DNA from: Phreatobacter sp.
GTDB lineage: Bacteria; Pseudomonadota; Alphaproteobacteria; Rhizobiales; Phreatobacteraceae
Direction of reading: 5' to 3'
Length of the DNA stretch: 64,000 nt
Assembly: GCF_016793595.1 (NCBI RefSeq)
Contig: NZ_JAEULY010000014.1
Location: forward strand, 62,001 to 126,000
The translations under genes and the position numbers were made by a program. This document shows positions 17,739 to 29,609 of this stretch, piece by piece. The notes under the pieces are model-generated. The model was not told the origin of the DNA. It searched no databases and saw only the letters and a list, made by a program, of their open reading frames with translations. Numbering within the stretch: position 1 is the first letter of the stretch; each line of letters begins with the position of its first letter.

Positions 17739-18731
17739 ATGACAGTGACTCGCCGCAGCGCGATCATCGCAGGCGCCGGACTTGCCACTTTTGCCACACC
17801 GCTGCGCGCGCAGCAGGCCAAGCTCAAATGGGCCCATGTCTACGAGACGGGCGAGCCCTATCACACGGAAGCGGTCTGGGCTGCCGGCGAGATCGCCAAG
17901 CGGACCAATGGCAAGTACCAGATCGACGTGTTCCCGGCATCGCAGCTCGGCAACGAGAACCAGATCAACGAGGGCCTGGCGCTCGCGACCGTCGACATGA
18001 TCTATACCGGCGTCGCCTTCGCCGGCTCGATTCACCGGCCCATCGCGATCACCAACGCGCCCTATGTGCTGCGCGATTTCAACCACTGGAAGGCCTATCG
18101 CGACGCGCCGCTGTTCCGGCAGATCGCGGGTGGCTACGAGAACCGCACCCGCCACAAGGTCGCGGCGCTGACCTATTACGGCGAGCGGCATGTGACGGCC
18201 AACAAGGCGATCAACAAGCCGGAGGACATGCGCGGCATGAAGCTGCGCGTGCCGCCGGCGCCCTTGTTCCTGATGTTCACCAAGTCGGTCGGCGCGAATG
18301 CGACGCCCATCGCGTTCGCCGAGGTCTATCTGGCGCTCCAGCAGGGCACGGTGGACGGGCAGGAGAACCCGCTGCCGACCATCATGGCGAAGAAGTTCTA
18401 CGAGGTGCAGAGCCACATCATGCTCACCGGCCACATCACGGAATCGCTCGTCTCCGTGGTCGGCAACCACGTCTGGGGCAGGCTTTCCAGCGCCGAGAAG
18501 GACATTTTCAGCGAGGTGCTGATGCAGGCGGCTGCGCGCGCGAGCGACCAGATCCGCGAGCAGGAGCAGAAGCTGGCCGACGAGTTCCGCAAGCTCGGCA
18601 AGACGGTGATCGCGCCGGACCGCGCGGCGTTCCGCGCTGCGGCGCTGCCGCTGCACAACGACGCGGCCTCGGGCGCCGGCTGGTCCAAGGCCGAATACGA
18701 CGCGCTGCAGGGCCTCGCGCCGGCCAGCTGA
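17739..18731 (+). CDS. dctP: TRAP transporter substrate-binding protein DctP
   Basis: A 330-residue precursor with an N-terminal signal (MTVTRRSAIIAGAG, Tat-like, cleavage near residue 25). Family features include the region around PASQLGNENQINEGLALATVDM and the conserved Arg in KLRVPPAPLF (near residue 170) that clamps the carboxylate of the ligand. FAEVYLALQQGTVDGQENP follows near residue 190. A GGGAGG site precedes the ATG. It captures an organic acid in the periplasm and delivers it to DctQM. The exact ligand cannot be told from sequence. Confidence 0.93.
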   Translation: MTVTRRSAIIAGAGLATFATPLRAQQAKLKWAHVYETGEPYHTEAVWAAGEIAKRTNGKYQIDVFPASQLGNENQINEGLALATVDMIYTGVAFAGSIHRPIAITNAPYVLRDFNHWKAYRDAPLFRQIAGGYENRTRHKVAALTYYGERHVTANKAINKPEDMRGMKLRVPPAPLFLMFTKSVGANATPIAFAEVYLALQQGTVDGQENPLPTIMAKKFYEVQSHIMLTGHITESLVSVVGNHVWGRLSSAEKDIFSEVLMQAAARASDQIREQEQKLADEFRKLGKTVIAPDRAAFRAAALPLHNDAASGAGWSKAEYDALQGLAPAS

Positions 18732-18829
18732 CGGAGCTTCCGCCTCAAGGGGCGCCGGATGCTCCGGCGCCCTTCCGTCCTCCCTGCCACGAGCCGGGCG
18801 CGGCCAGCGCCCGCCCGCGAGAGCACCCC

Positions 18830-19411
18830 ATGTCGGAACCGCCGAAATCTCCGTCCGCGCCCAGCGTCGATCCGAACCTCGAGGACGTCCATCTGATCGT
18901 TGCGACCGACGAGGAAGTCACCGTCGAGTATTTTCTCGAGGACTGGCTCGCCATCGGCATCTTCTGGTCGCTCGCCGTCATCGTCTTCCTGCAGTTCTTC
19001 ACCCGCTACGTGCTGAACAACTCGCTGGCCTGGACCGAGGAGATCGCCCGCTACCTGCTGATGGTGCTGGTCTTCGTCGGCGGCGCGATGGTGACGCGCC
19101 GGCGCACCCAGATCGCCGTCGAGCTGGTCAGCAACGTCATGAAGGACGGGCCGGCCAAGCGGGCGCTGATCGCCGCTGTCGGCGTTTTCAGCCTTGCCTT
19201 CGTCGCGATCCTTGCCTGGCTGTCGGTGCTGATCACCGAGCGCATGCACAACCTCTACATGACCGTCTTCGACTGGCCGATGTCGCTGGTCTATGGCGGC
19301 ATCGCCATCGGCTGCTTCCTGATGGTCTGGCGGCAGGCCCAGAACCTCTGGCGCGACGCCCGCGCCGGCTTCCGGCGGGAACCCGCCTCACCCCAGGACA
19401 CGAACGGCTGA
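18830..19411 (+). CDS. dctQ: TRAP transporter small membrane subunit DctQ
   Basis: The 193-residue protein has about 45 soluble residues, then four spans (IFWSLAVIVFLQFFTRYV; YLLMVLVFVGGAMV; ALIAAVGVFSLAFVAILAW; VYGGIAIGCFLMVW). The conserved NSLAWTEEIARYLL motif between spans one and two is the DctQ signature. The ATG at 18830 has only a weak ribosome site; the open frame reading upstream lies inside dctP in another phase. It couples DctP to the DctM channel. Confidence 0.9.
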   Translation: MSEPPKSPSAPSVDPNLEDVHLIVATDEEVTVEYFLEDWLAIGIFWSLAVIVFLQFFTRYVLNNSLAWTEEIARYLLMVLVFVGGAMVTRRRTQIAVELVSNVMKDGPAKRALIAAVGVFSLAFVAILAWLSVLITERMHNLYMTVFDWPMSLVYGGIAIGCFLMVWRQAQNLWRDARAGFRREPASPQDTNG

Positions 19412-19427
19412 GCGGGCGCGCATCGTC

Positions 19428-20708
19428 ATGACCATCGTCATCTTCATCTTCCTCATCGCCTTGCTCGCGGGCATTCCGGTCTTCATCGCGCTGTCGAGCT
19501 CGGCGCTGATCTACACCCACTTCATCGCGCATATCCCGGACTTCGTCGTGCTGCACCGGATGGCAGGCGGGCTGGATTCCTTTCCGCTTCTGGCCGTGCC
19601 CTTCTTCATCCTCGCGGGCAACCTGATGAACTCGGCCGGCATCACCAACAAGATCTACGACTTCGCCGTGGCGGTCGCCGGCTGGATGCGCGGCGGTCTC
19701 GCGCAGGTGAACATTGTCGGCTCGGTGATCTTCGCGGGCATGTCGGGCACCGCCATCGCGGATGCGGCAGGTCTCGGCACCATCGAGATCAAGGCGATGA
19801 AGGACCACGGCTACTCGACCGAGTTTTCCGTCGGCGTCACCGCGGCCTCCTCGACGCTCGGGCCGATCATCCCGCCGTCGCTGCCCTTCGTCATCTACGG
19901 GATGATGGCGAACGTCTCCATCGGCGCGCTGTTCCTGGGCGGCGTCGTGCCGGGCATCGTCATGACCGCCTTCATGATGTTCTACGTCTGGTGGTGCGCG
20001 CGGAAGTACAATATGGGCCGCGACCAGATCTTCCGCTGGACCGTGCTCGGCCAGACCTTCATCGCCGCCTTGCCGGCGCTGCTGACGCCCATGATCATCA
20101 TCGGCGGCATGACTTTCGGCTGGTTCACGCCCACCGAGGCCGCGATCGCCGCCTGCACCTGGGCGCTGATCCTCGGCTTCCTCCTGTATCGCTCGCTCAC
20201 CTGGAAGCGGCTCTACAAGGTGACGCTCGACACGATCGAGACGACAGCGGGCGTGTTGCTGATCGTCGCGGCGGCCTCGCTGTTCGGCTGGGTTCTGACC
20301 ACGACGCGGCTGACGGAGATGGCGGCCGAGGGTCTGCTGTCGATCACCACCAACCCCTATGTGATCCTCATCCTCGTCAACATCCTGCTGCTGATCGTCG
20401 GCTGCTTCCTGGAGCCCATCGCCTCGATCAGCATTCTCGTGCCGGTGCTGATGCCGATCCTCCTGAAGGTCGGCATCGACCCCGTGCATTTCGGCGTGAT
20501 GATGACGCTCAACCTGATGATCGGGCTCCTGCACCCGCCGCTCGGCATGGTGCTGTTCGTCCTTGCCCGAATATCCGGCCTCACCGTGGAGCGGACCACC
20601 GTGGCGATCCTGCCTTGGCTGATCCCGCTGCTGCTGTCGCTGGCGGCGGTCACGTTCATTCCCGAACTGACGCTCTGGCTGCCAAGGCAGATGGGCATGC
20701 TGAAATGA
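19428..20708 (+). CDS. dctM: TRAP transporter large permease DctM
   Basis: A 426-residue, 12-span permease. It has FFILAGNLMNSAGIT near residue 60, AGMSGTAIADAAGLGT near 105 and TLGPIIPPSLPFVIYG near 145, all typical of DctM, and a C-terminal repeat (LHPPLGMVLFVLARI). It starts 16 bases after the dctQ stop. It is the sodium-coupled translocation channel of the TRAP system. It converges on the MaoC gene 43 bp away. Confidence 0.94.
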   Translation: MTIVIFIFLIALLAGIPVFIALSSSALIYTHFIAHIPDFVVLHRMAGGLDSFPLLAVPFFILAGNLMNSAGITNKIYDFAVAVAGWMRGGLAQVNIVGSVIFAGMSGTAIADAAGLGTIEIKAMKDHGYSTEFSVGVTAASSTLGPIIPPSLPFVIYGMMANVSIGALFLGGVVPGIVMTAFMMFYVWWCARKYNMGRDQIFRWTVLGQTFIAALPALLTPMIIIGGMTFGWFTPTEAAIAACTWALILGFLLYRSLTWKRLYKVTLDTIETTAGVLLIVAAASLFGWVLTTTRLTEMAAEGLLSITTNPYVILILVNILLLIVGCFLEPIASISILVPVLMPILLKVGIDPVHFGVMMTLNLMIGLLHPPLGMVLFVLARISGLTVERTTVAILPWLIPLLLSLAAVTFIPELTLWLPRQMGMLK

Positions 20709-20751
20709 CGCGCGGGCGGCGGCGGGCGCAGGCTCGCTCCCGCACCCCGCC

Positions 20752-21198
20752 TCACCCCAGCGGCGCGCGCGACATCATGATCTTGGCCTTGCCGCGCTGA
20801 ACCACTTCGTCGCGCTGGTTGACGATGTCGAGGGCGAAGTCGACGACGCCGCGATCCGGCTTGCTCGTCGCGCGTTTGTCCGCGACCGTCACCCGGACAT
20901 GGACTGTGTCGCCGGGCCGGACGGCGCCGCTGAACGTCCAGGCGATGTCGAGCAGAGCCAGAACCGTGCCGTCGAACAGGCCGGCGCGGGAGGCGAGGCC
21001 GAAGGCCATGCCGACCAGCATGGGCCCATGGGCCACGCGCCCGCCGAAGGGTGTCGCGGCGGCGAAGACGTCGTCGGTATGCAGCGGGTTGTAGTCGGCC
21101 GTCAGTCCGGCGAACTGCATGATGTCGGCGTCGATGATGGTGCGGCGGGGCGAGACATGAACCGCGCCGATGTCGAGGGCGTCGAAGGTCAGGCCCAT
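20752..21198 (-). CDS. MaoC-family dehydratase (R-hydratase-like)
   Basis: The 148-residue hot-dog protein carries the hydratase motif DYNPLHTDDVFA (near residue 35), with the catalytic Asp and His, followed by GGRVAHGPMLVGMA. It would hydrate or dehydrate an acyl-CoA intermediate. It starts 3 bases after the stop of the acyl-CoA ligase gene, so the two form an operon that may activate and process a carboxylic acid, perhaps one imported by the adjacent TRAP system. That last step is inference from position. Confidence 0.88.
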   Translation of the reverse strand: MGLTFDALDIGAVHVSPRRTIIDADIMQFAGLTADYNPLHTDDVFAAATPFGGRVAHGPMLVGMAFGLASRAGLFDGTVLALLDIAWTFSGAVRPGDTVHVRVTVADKRATSKPDRGVVDFALDIVNQRDEVVQRGKAKIMMSRAPLG

Positions 21199-21201
21199 GA
21201 T

Positions 21202-22887
21202 CTAGCTCGCGGCTCCAGGATTGCGCTTCTTCGCAGAGCGCAGGTCGAACACTTCCGGCAGGGCCCGAGGATCGACGCCGGAAGGATAGATGTTGTGCTT
21301 CTGGATCTTCTGCGTGCCGGTGGTCGGCAGGGTCTCGACGAAGTGCAGCCAGCCGGGCGCCTTGAAGTAGGCAAGCTCGGCGTTGCAATGGGCGAACAGT
21401 GCCTCCGCCGTGGCACGTGAGACGGCTACGCCTTCGGCCAGAACGATGCAGGCCAGCACCTCCTCCTCGCGGATGTCGTCGGGGATGGCGAGGACCGCTA
21501 CCGACTTCACCCAGTCATGGGCTTGCAGCACAGCTTCCACTTCGGCCGCCGCGATGTTCTCGCCGGAGCGCCGGATGATGTTCTTCTTGCGGTCGACGAA
21601 ATGCAGCATGCCGTCCGCGTCCTGCCGCACGGTGTCTCCCGTGTGGAACCAGCCGCCGCGCCACGCCTCGGCGGTCGCCTTTTCGTCCTTGAGATATCCG
21701 GAATAGAAGTGCTTGCGCGGTGTCGCCTCGGAATGGCGGATGACCATCTCGCCGGGCTGGCCGCGCGGCACGTCCGCGTCGTGCTCGTCGACCACACGGA
21801 CCTCCACGCCCGGCACGGGATGGCCGAACGCGCGGGTGCCGACCGCGCGCGGGGGAACGTTGTCGAGCAGCACGCGCACCATTTCGGTCATGCCCCAGAC
21901 CTCGAGGAGGGGAAAGCCGAATCGCTCTTCGAAAGCCGCATGGAGCTGTGGCTCGACGCCCGCGCCGATGGCGAAGCGCACGCCGTGATTCCGGTCGGCC
22001 TCGCCGGCCGGGCGGTTCATGAGAAGCGGAATGATGATGCCGAGATAGTGCGCGATGGTCGCGCGCGTCTCGGCGATTTCCGGCCACCAGCGCTCCGGGT
22101 TGAAGCGGTCGGGCTGAATCTGGCAGCTGCCGGTCAGCATGGCCGCGTAGAACGACACGATCGAGGAATTGACGTGATAGACGGGCAGCGGGTTGTAGAT
22201 GCGTTCGCCGCCCGCCCGAAAGGCAGCGAGGTGGCCACGCTCGGCATACCAGGCGCCTGACGCGAGTTCGTAGCCGTGGGACAGCATGCAGCCCTTCGGT
22301 CGCCCCGTCGTGCCCGATGTGTAGAGGATGCTGGCCTCGCTCGCCGCCGACACAGCGCCGCCACGGGCCGCCCTCGCCGGATGCGAAAGACCCGTGAGAT
22401 CCTCGAACACGGCGACTGAGGGCTTGTGGTCGCTGGCGGCGATGCCGGCCGCGAGCTGATCCTGACGCTCGGGCGCGACGATGGCGAGATCCGCTTCGGA
22501 GTGATCGATCAGATAGGCGATCTCGCCGGCACGATAGTCCGGATTGATCGGCACGCAGGAAACGCCGAGCGTGTTGAGGGCCAGCTTGTGCAGGAAATGC
22601 TCGGGGCGGTTGTCGAGCAGCATGGCGACGCGGTGGCCGTGACCGAAGCCGGCGGCGCGATAGGTTTCCGCGAGGCGGGTCACCTCGCGTCGCGCGGTCG
22701 CATAGTCGATCTCGTAGCCCTCCCGGTGCCACGGCCGGTGCGCGCCGGACGGAACGGCGAGGAAGGCACGGGCGGCATAGGCTTCGGCGGCCCTGACGAA
22801 GGCCTCGCCGATGGTCGTGTCCTCGCCGAAGGGAATCAGCGGCGCCGCGCTCGCGTCAGGATCGGCGGATGGCCCCATGATGGTCAT
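21202..22887 (-). CDS. acyl-CoA synthetase (AMP-forming)
   Basis: This 561-residue ANL enzyme is complete. It has the AMP-binding P-loop YTSGTTGRPKGCMLSHG near residue 190, a WGMTEM motif near 330, the hinge with GWFHTGDTVRQDADGMLHFVDRKKNIIRRSGENI near 420-455, and a C-terminal lid with GTQKIQKHNIYP containing the catalytic Lys. It makes an acyl-CoA from a carboxylate, ATP and CoA. Substrate preference is unknown; crotonobetaine- or caiC-like members have this pattern. It is followed directly by the MaoC gene. Confidence 0.9.
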   Translation of the reverse strand: MTIMGPSADPDASAAPLIPFGEDTTIGEAFVRAAEAYAARAFLAVPSGAHRPWHREGYEIDYATARREVTRLAETYRAAGFGHGHRVAMLLDNRPEHFLHKLALNTLGVSCVPINPDYRAGEIAYLIDHSEADLAIVAPERQDQLAAGIAASDHKPSVAVFEDLTGLSHPARAARGGAVSAASEASILYTSGTTGRPKGCMLSHGYELASGAWYAERGHLAAFRAGGERIYNPLPVYHVNSSIVSFYAAMLTGSCQIQPDRFNPERWWPEIAETRATIAHYLGIIIPLLMNRPAGEADRNHGVRFAIGAGVEPQLHAAFEERFGFPLLEVWGMTEMVRVLLDNVPPRAVGTRAFGHPVPGVEVRVVDEHDADVPRGQPGEMVIRHSEATPRKHFYSGYLKDEKATAEAWRGGWFHTGDTVRQDADGMLHFVDRKKNIIRRSGENIAAAEVEAVLQAHDWVKSVAVLAIPDDIREEEVLACIVLAEGVAVSRATAEALFAHCNAELAYFKAPGWLHFVETLPTTGTQKIQKHNIYPSGVDPRALPEVFDLRSAKKRNPGAAS

Positions 22888-23068
22888 TTCTCCCGAGGCT
22901 TATTGAACTCTGTTCATTTGCGCGGACGATAGGCTTGCCGCCCGGCCTCGGGCAAGGCCCCGCGCAGATGGCATGCTCCGGCGGTCGGCGACTGGCAAGC
23001 CGGCGTGCGAGGCCGTAGCTTCTATCGCGGCCGCCCGCCGCCGCCCGCCGATCCCGAAGGACTTTCGC

Positions 23069-23950
23069 ATGCCCGTCTCGCTCGACACGCTGAACAGCTC
23101 CTCAAGGGATGAGTTCGTCGCCGCGCTCGGCGGCTTGTTCGAACACTCGCCCTGGGTGGCCGAGGCAGCCTTCGACAAGCGGCCCTTCGCGACCGTGGCG
23201 GCCCTGCACGAGGCGATGATGCAGGCGGTTCTCGACAGCCCGCGCGCAACCAAGATCGCGTTCCTGAAGGCGCATCCGGACCTCGCCGGCAAGGCCGCGC
23301 GGGCAGGGGACATGGCGCCCGCCTCGGTGTCGGAACAGGCGGGACTCGGGCTCGACCGGCTCTCGGACGAGGAATACGAGACGTTCCAGCGGCTGAACGC
23401 CGCCTATCTCAACCGCTTCGGCTTCCCGTTCATCGTCTGCGTGCGCCGGCAGACGCGCGATGCGGTGCTCGCCTCCTACGAGCCGCGCCTTGCCAATGAC
23501 GAGGCGAGCGAACTTGCCCGCGCCCTCGACGAGATCGCCCATATCACCCGGCTCAGGCTGATCGAAACGGTGGAGGGGCCGGGCATGCCGGCCACGGCAG
23601 GCCATCTCTCGACCCATGTGCTCGACACCTATCACGGCGAGCCGGCGGCGGGCATCCGGATCGAACTGTTCGAAGTGGGCTTGAGCGGGCGCGCCCGGAT
23701 CGCGGAGGCCGTGACCAACAAGGACGGACGAACCGACGCGCCGCTGATGCACGGCAAGCCGCTGAGGCGCGGGCGCTACGAACTCGTCTTCCACACCGAG
23801 GCCTATTTCCGCCGGCGCGGCGTGGCGCTGCCGGATATCCCGTTCATCGGTGACGCTGTGATCCGGTTCGGCATCGACCAGCCGGAGGGCCGCTATCACG
23901 TGCCTCTCGTCATGACGCCCTGGAGCACGGCGACCTATCGCGGCAGCTGA
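23069..23950 (+). CDS. bifunctional OHCU decarboxylase / 5-hydroxyisourate hydrolase (UraD-UraH fusion)
   Basis: Residues 1-165 match UraD (LGGLFEHSPWVAEAAF near residue 18, FLKAHPDLAGKAARAG near 66 with the catalytic-type His, and GLDRLSDEEYETFQRLN near 95). Residues 180-293 match UraH (LSTHVLDTYHGEPAAGIRI near 180, then RYELVFHTEAYF), ending in the family tetrapeptide YRGS. These are successive late steps from hydroxyisourate to allantoin. Fusing the two in one chain is uncommon in bacteria. The ATG at 23069 was chosen because residues upstream look like intergenic translation. The MFS gene 91 bp downstream could carry a purine-derived compound. The catalytic residues of both parts appear present. 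Confidence 0.9.
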   Translation: MPVSLDTLNSSSRDEFVAALGGLFEHSPWVAEAAFDKRPFATVAALHEAMMQAVLDSPRATKIAFLKAHPDLAGKAARAGDMAPASVSEQAGLGLDRLSDEEYETFQRLNAAYLNRFGFPFIVCVRRQTRDAVLASYEPRLANDEASELARALDEIAHITRLRLIETVEGPGMPATAGHLSTHVLDTYHGEPAAGIRIELFEVGLSGRARIAEAVTNKDGRTDAPLMHGKPLRRGRYELVFHTEAYFRRRGVALPDIPFIGDAVIRFGIDQPEGRYHVPLVMTPWSTATYRGS

Positions 23951-24041
23951 TGCAGCGAACCGCCGCACGGCAGCCGTGCGGCGATGCTCGCGCGTGGCTG
24001 CCGCTGTTTGTGCTATGGGCAGCATCCCCGATGGCCAGCTC

Positions 24042-25265
24042 ATGACGATCCGCCCCGACAGCCCACCGGCCCTTGCTGCCTCCCCCTCCGAGATGCCGCT
24101 TCTCGTGCAGGTCTCGCTGGCGCATCTCGTCAGCCATTTTCACATCATGACGTTGCCGGCGTTGCTGCCGCTCTTGCCGGCGCATTTCGGCACGACCTTC
24201 GTTGGCATCGGCTTCGCGCTGACGGTGTTCAATCTCGTCTCGCTGCTCGTTCAGACGCCGATGGGATTCATCAGCGACAGATATGGCGCGCGACGCGTGC
24301 TGATCGGCGGACTGCTGGTGGGCGGCGCCAGCTTCATGCTGCTCGCCGTCACGCAAAGCTACGCGGCGCTGATCGTCGCGATGGTCGGAACCGGTATCGC
24401 CAACGGCGTCTATCACCCGGCCGATTACGCCCTGCTTGCCAATGGCATAGACGGCAAGAGGATGGGGCGCGCTTTCTCGATCCATACGTTCGCCGGCTAT
24501 CTCGGCACCGCGATCGCCCCTGTCCTGCTGCTCAGCACGGCGGCTTTTGCAGGCCTGCCGCATGCATTCGCGGTCGCGGGCCTGATCGCTTTCGCCGTCG
24601 CGTTGCTGCTGATCCTCGCGCCTGCCGCCGGCACGCTGCCGCGCAAGGCGGCCAAGCCCGCGACCGAGGGCGGCGCACCGCCGCCGCGCCGCACCGGGCT
24701 GGTCACTGGCGCCGTGGTCTCGCTGACGATCATGTTCGCACTGCTGAACCTGTCGACCGGAGGCATTCAGTCCTTCTCGGTCTCGGCGCTCGTCGCCGGT
24801 TACGGCATCGACCTGCCCTCGGCCAATGCGGCGCTGACAGCTTTCCTGTTCGCCAGCGCGGCCGGCGTTCTGGCCGGAGGGGCGCTGGCCGACCGTACCG
24901 CGCGTCATGGGCTGGTGGCGGCCGGCGCTTTCCTCGCAACAGCGGCGATCAGCACGGTGCTGGCACTGAGCAGCCCCTCGGCGCTGGTGGCGCTGCTGCT
25001 GCTGGGTCTTGCCGGGTTCCTGTCCGGGATCATCACGCCGTCGCGCGACATGATGGTGCGCGCCGCCGCCGCCCCCGGCGCGGAGGGCATCGTCTTCGGC
25101 ATGGTCACGACGGGTTTCAATATCGGCGGGCTCGTCGGCCCGCTGCTCTACGCGGCGCTGCTCGACAGCGGCGCGAGCCGCATGATCTTCGCGGTCGCCG
25201 CCTGTTTCATGGTGGCGACCGTCATGCTGGCGCTCGTTCAGGAACGCCGGAGCAGCGTCGCCTGA
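24042..25265 (+). CDS. major facilitator superfamily transporter
   Basis: A 407-residue permease with about 12 spans. The loop between spans two and three reads GFISDRYGARRVLIGG, the MFS signature; ALADRTARHG is the matching loop of the C-terminal half. A Pro/Ala/Arg-rich central loop (near residues 195-220) separates the halves. The family resembles fosmidomycin-resistance-type or related exporters, but I cannot name the substrate. The start could also be ATG 24015, which would add nine residues. It follows the UraD-UraH gene on the same strand, with a small gap. Confidence 0.85.
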   Translation: MTIRPDSPPALAASPSEMPLLVQVSLAHLVSHFHIMTLPALLPLLPAHFGTTFVGIGFALTVFNLVSLLVQTPMGFISDRYGARRVLIGGLLVGGASFMLLAVTQSYAALIVAMVGTGIANGVYHPADYALLANGIDGKRMGRAFSIHTFAGYLGTAIAPVLLLSTAAFAGLPHAFAVAGLIAFAVALLLILAPAAGTLPRKAAKPATEGGAPPPRRTGLVTGAVVSLTIMFALLNLSTGGIQSFSVSALVAGYGIDLPSANAALTAFLFASAAGVLAGGALADRTARHGLVAAGAFLATAAISTVLALSSPSALVALLLLGLAGFLSGIITPSRDMMVRAAAAPGAEGIVFGMVTTGFNIGGLVGPLLYAALLDSGASRMIFAVAACFMVATVMLALVQERRSSVA

Positions 25266-25295
25266 CGCGACGCCGCCGGGCCGGCAAGGCCGGGC

Positions 25296-28085
<2,790 letters not shown>

Positions 28086-28480
28086 GTGCGTTCCTTCACT
28101 AGGGGCCGGCCAGGAGAGTGCCGAAAGGCTCAGTCGCGACGAGAGCCTTCCGGGTTCAACCCGGTCCCGCACCCCACAAGGCGGGTGGCGGAGCGCCCCG
28201 TGCGCTCCGGCCTGAAGTCCCGGCGGGATTGGGGTCGCGGAACGGCGCGAAAACCACGCATTTCCGACAACCCGCGACAGATATGGACGGTGCATAGGGT
28301 TGTCAATTCGGCCGGAAACGGGCATTGCTGCCGCAACTGGCGGTCCCGTCCCGGCGTTGTCCCTCCAGGCCCATGCCTTCCCCTCCCGCCGCCGCGCCAT
28401 GTTCGGGCGGCATTGGACCTTCAAAGCGCCACAAGTGCTCGCCAAGGCACATATTCCGTGACACGAGGCTCCGCTTCCCG
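28086..28480. promoter_or_regulatory. 395-bp divergent intergenic region between secA and PPIase gene
   Basis: No gene is visible. The region should hold both promoters. An 8-bp inverted repeat, GACAACCC (28266-28273) and GGGTTGTC (28297-28304) with 23 bases between, lies in the middle. TTGTCA in the right arm (28300-28305) could be a -35 box toward the PPIase gene, but I see no matching -10. A GC-rich stretch 28160-28250 contains several short dyads without a T run. Confidence 0.35.
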
Positions 28481-29419
28481 ATGACCGTCCGCCTGCCCCT
28501 GGCTCTGGCCGCTCTTTCGCTGGTTCTCGCAGCCCCGCTCGCCGCCCAGACGCCGGCCCCGTCTCCCGCGCCGGCGGCCCCCGCGACGGCTGCCCCGGCC
28601 CTGCCGACGCCGGCGGATGGCATCCTCGCCCGCGTGCAGGGTATCGAGATCCGGCAGGCCGATCTCGACGCGGCCGAAGAGGATATCGGCGGACAGGCCA
28701 CCGCGCAGATGAATCCCGAGCAGAAGCGGGAATATCTCCTGTCCTTCGTCATCGACCTGACGCTCGCCGCCAAGGCGGCCGAGCAGCGCAACATCCAGGG
28801 CGGCCCGGATTTCGCCCGCAAGCTCGCTTATTACCGCAACAAGCTGCTGGTCGAGACGCTGCTCAACAGCGAGACGGCCGCGCGCGTCAACGAAGCCGAG
28901 ATGCGCAAGATCTACGACGAGCAGCGCGCCCGCGTGACGCCCGAGGACGAGGTGCGCGCCCGTCATATCCTGGTCGAGAGCGAGGACGAGGCCAAGGCGA
29001 TCATCGCGCAGCTGCGCGGCGGCGCCGATTTCGCCACCATCGCCAAGGAAAAGTCGAAGGATCCGGGCGGCGCGGCCAATGGCGGCGATCTCGGCTTCTT
29101 CTCCAAGGCGCAGATGGTGCCGGAGTTTGCCGAAGCAGCCTTCGGCATGCAGGCCGGGCAGCTTTCCGAAGCGCCGGTCAAGACGCAGTTCGGCTGGCAC
29201 ATCATCAAGGTCGAGGAGCGCCGCCAGCGACCCATCCCGAGCTTCGAGCAGGTGCGCGGCCAGATCGAGGACTTCCTGACCCGCCGCGTGCAGGCCGATC
29301 TCGTCCAGCGCCTGCGCGCCGAGGCGCAGGTCGAGCGCTTCGTCCAGCCGCCGCGCCCGGCCATGCCGACCATTCCCGGTGCGCCGGGCACGCCCGCTCC
29401 GGCGGCGCCGCGCCCCTGA
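28481..29419 (+). CDS. periplasmic parvulin-type peptidyl-prolyl isomerase
   Basis: The 312-residue precursor has a signal peptide ([16 protein letters not shown], cleavage after AAAQ near residue 23), a Pro/Ala-rich linker (24-45), a SurA/PpiC-type N-terminal helical part, and a rotamase domain (about 165-265). That domain has [17 protein letters not shown] and [22 protein letters not shown], and ends [12 protein letters not shown] Pro-rich tail follows. It should assist folding of exported proteins such as porins. The ATG at 28481 precedes the signal; upstream codons look non-coding. The gene is divergent from secA. Confidence 0.92.
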   Translation: MTVRLPLALAALSLVLAAPLAAQTPAPSPAPAAPATAAPALPTPADGILARVQGIEIRQADLDAAEEDIGGQATAQMNPEQKREYLLSFVIDLTLAAKAAEQRNIQGGPDFARKLAYYRNKLLVETLLNSETAARVNEAEMRKIYDEQRARVTPEDEVRARHILVESEDEAKAIIAQLRGGADFATIAKEKSKDPGGAANGGDLGFFSKAQMVPEFAEAAFGMQAGQLSEAPVKTQFGWHIIKVEERRQRPIPSFEQVRGQIEDFLTRRVQADLVQRLRAEAQVERFVQPPRPAMPTIPGAPGTPAPAAPRP

Positions 29420-29609
29420 CGCACGGGCGCGACCGGATCCTCGCGCCGTTGTGATGGCGCGAGGCGGGAACCCGAGCCGAATCATCGCCTTTTTGCGCTT
29501 CGGCGCAGCCTCGGCCTGCCCGATACCAACCGTTTCTTAAAGCTCGCGGGCTATGTCTTGCCGACGCGCGGTCTCTGTCCGGGCTGGCGGATCATGAAGG
29601 CTGTGCCTC

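Noticed and set aside
28086..28445. N-terminal extension of SecA through an open frame
   Set aside because: The ATG at 28085 has a ribosome site and the canonical SecA N terminus; the extra residues are low-complexity and unlike SecA.
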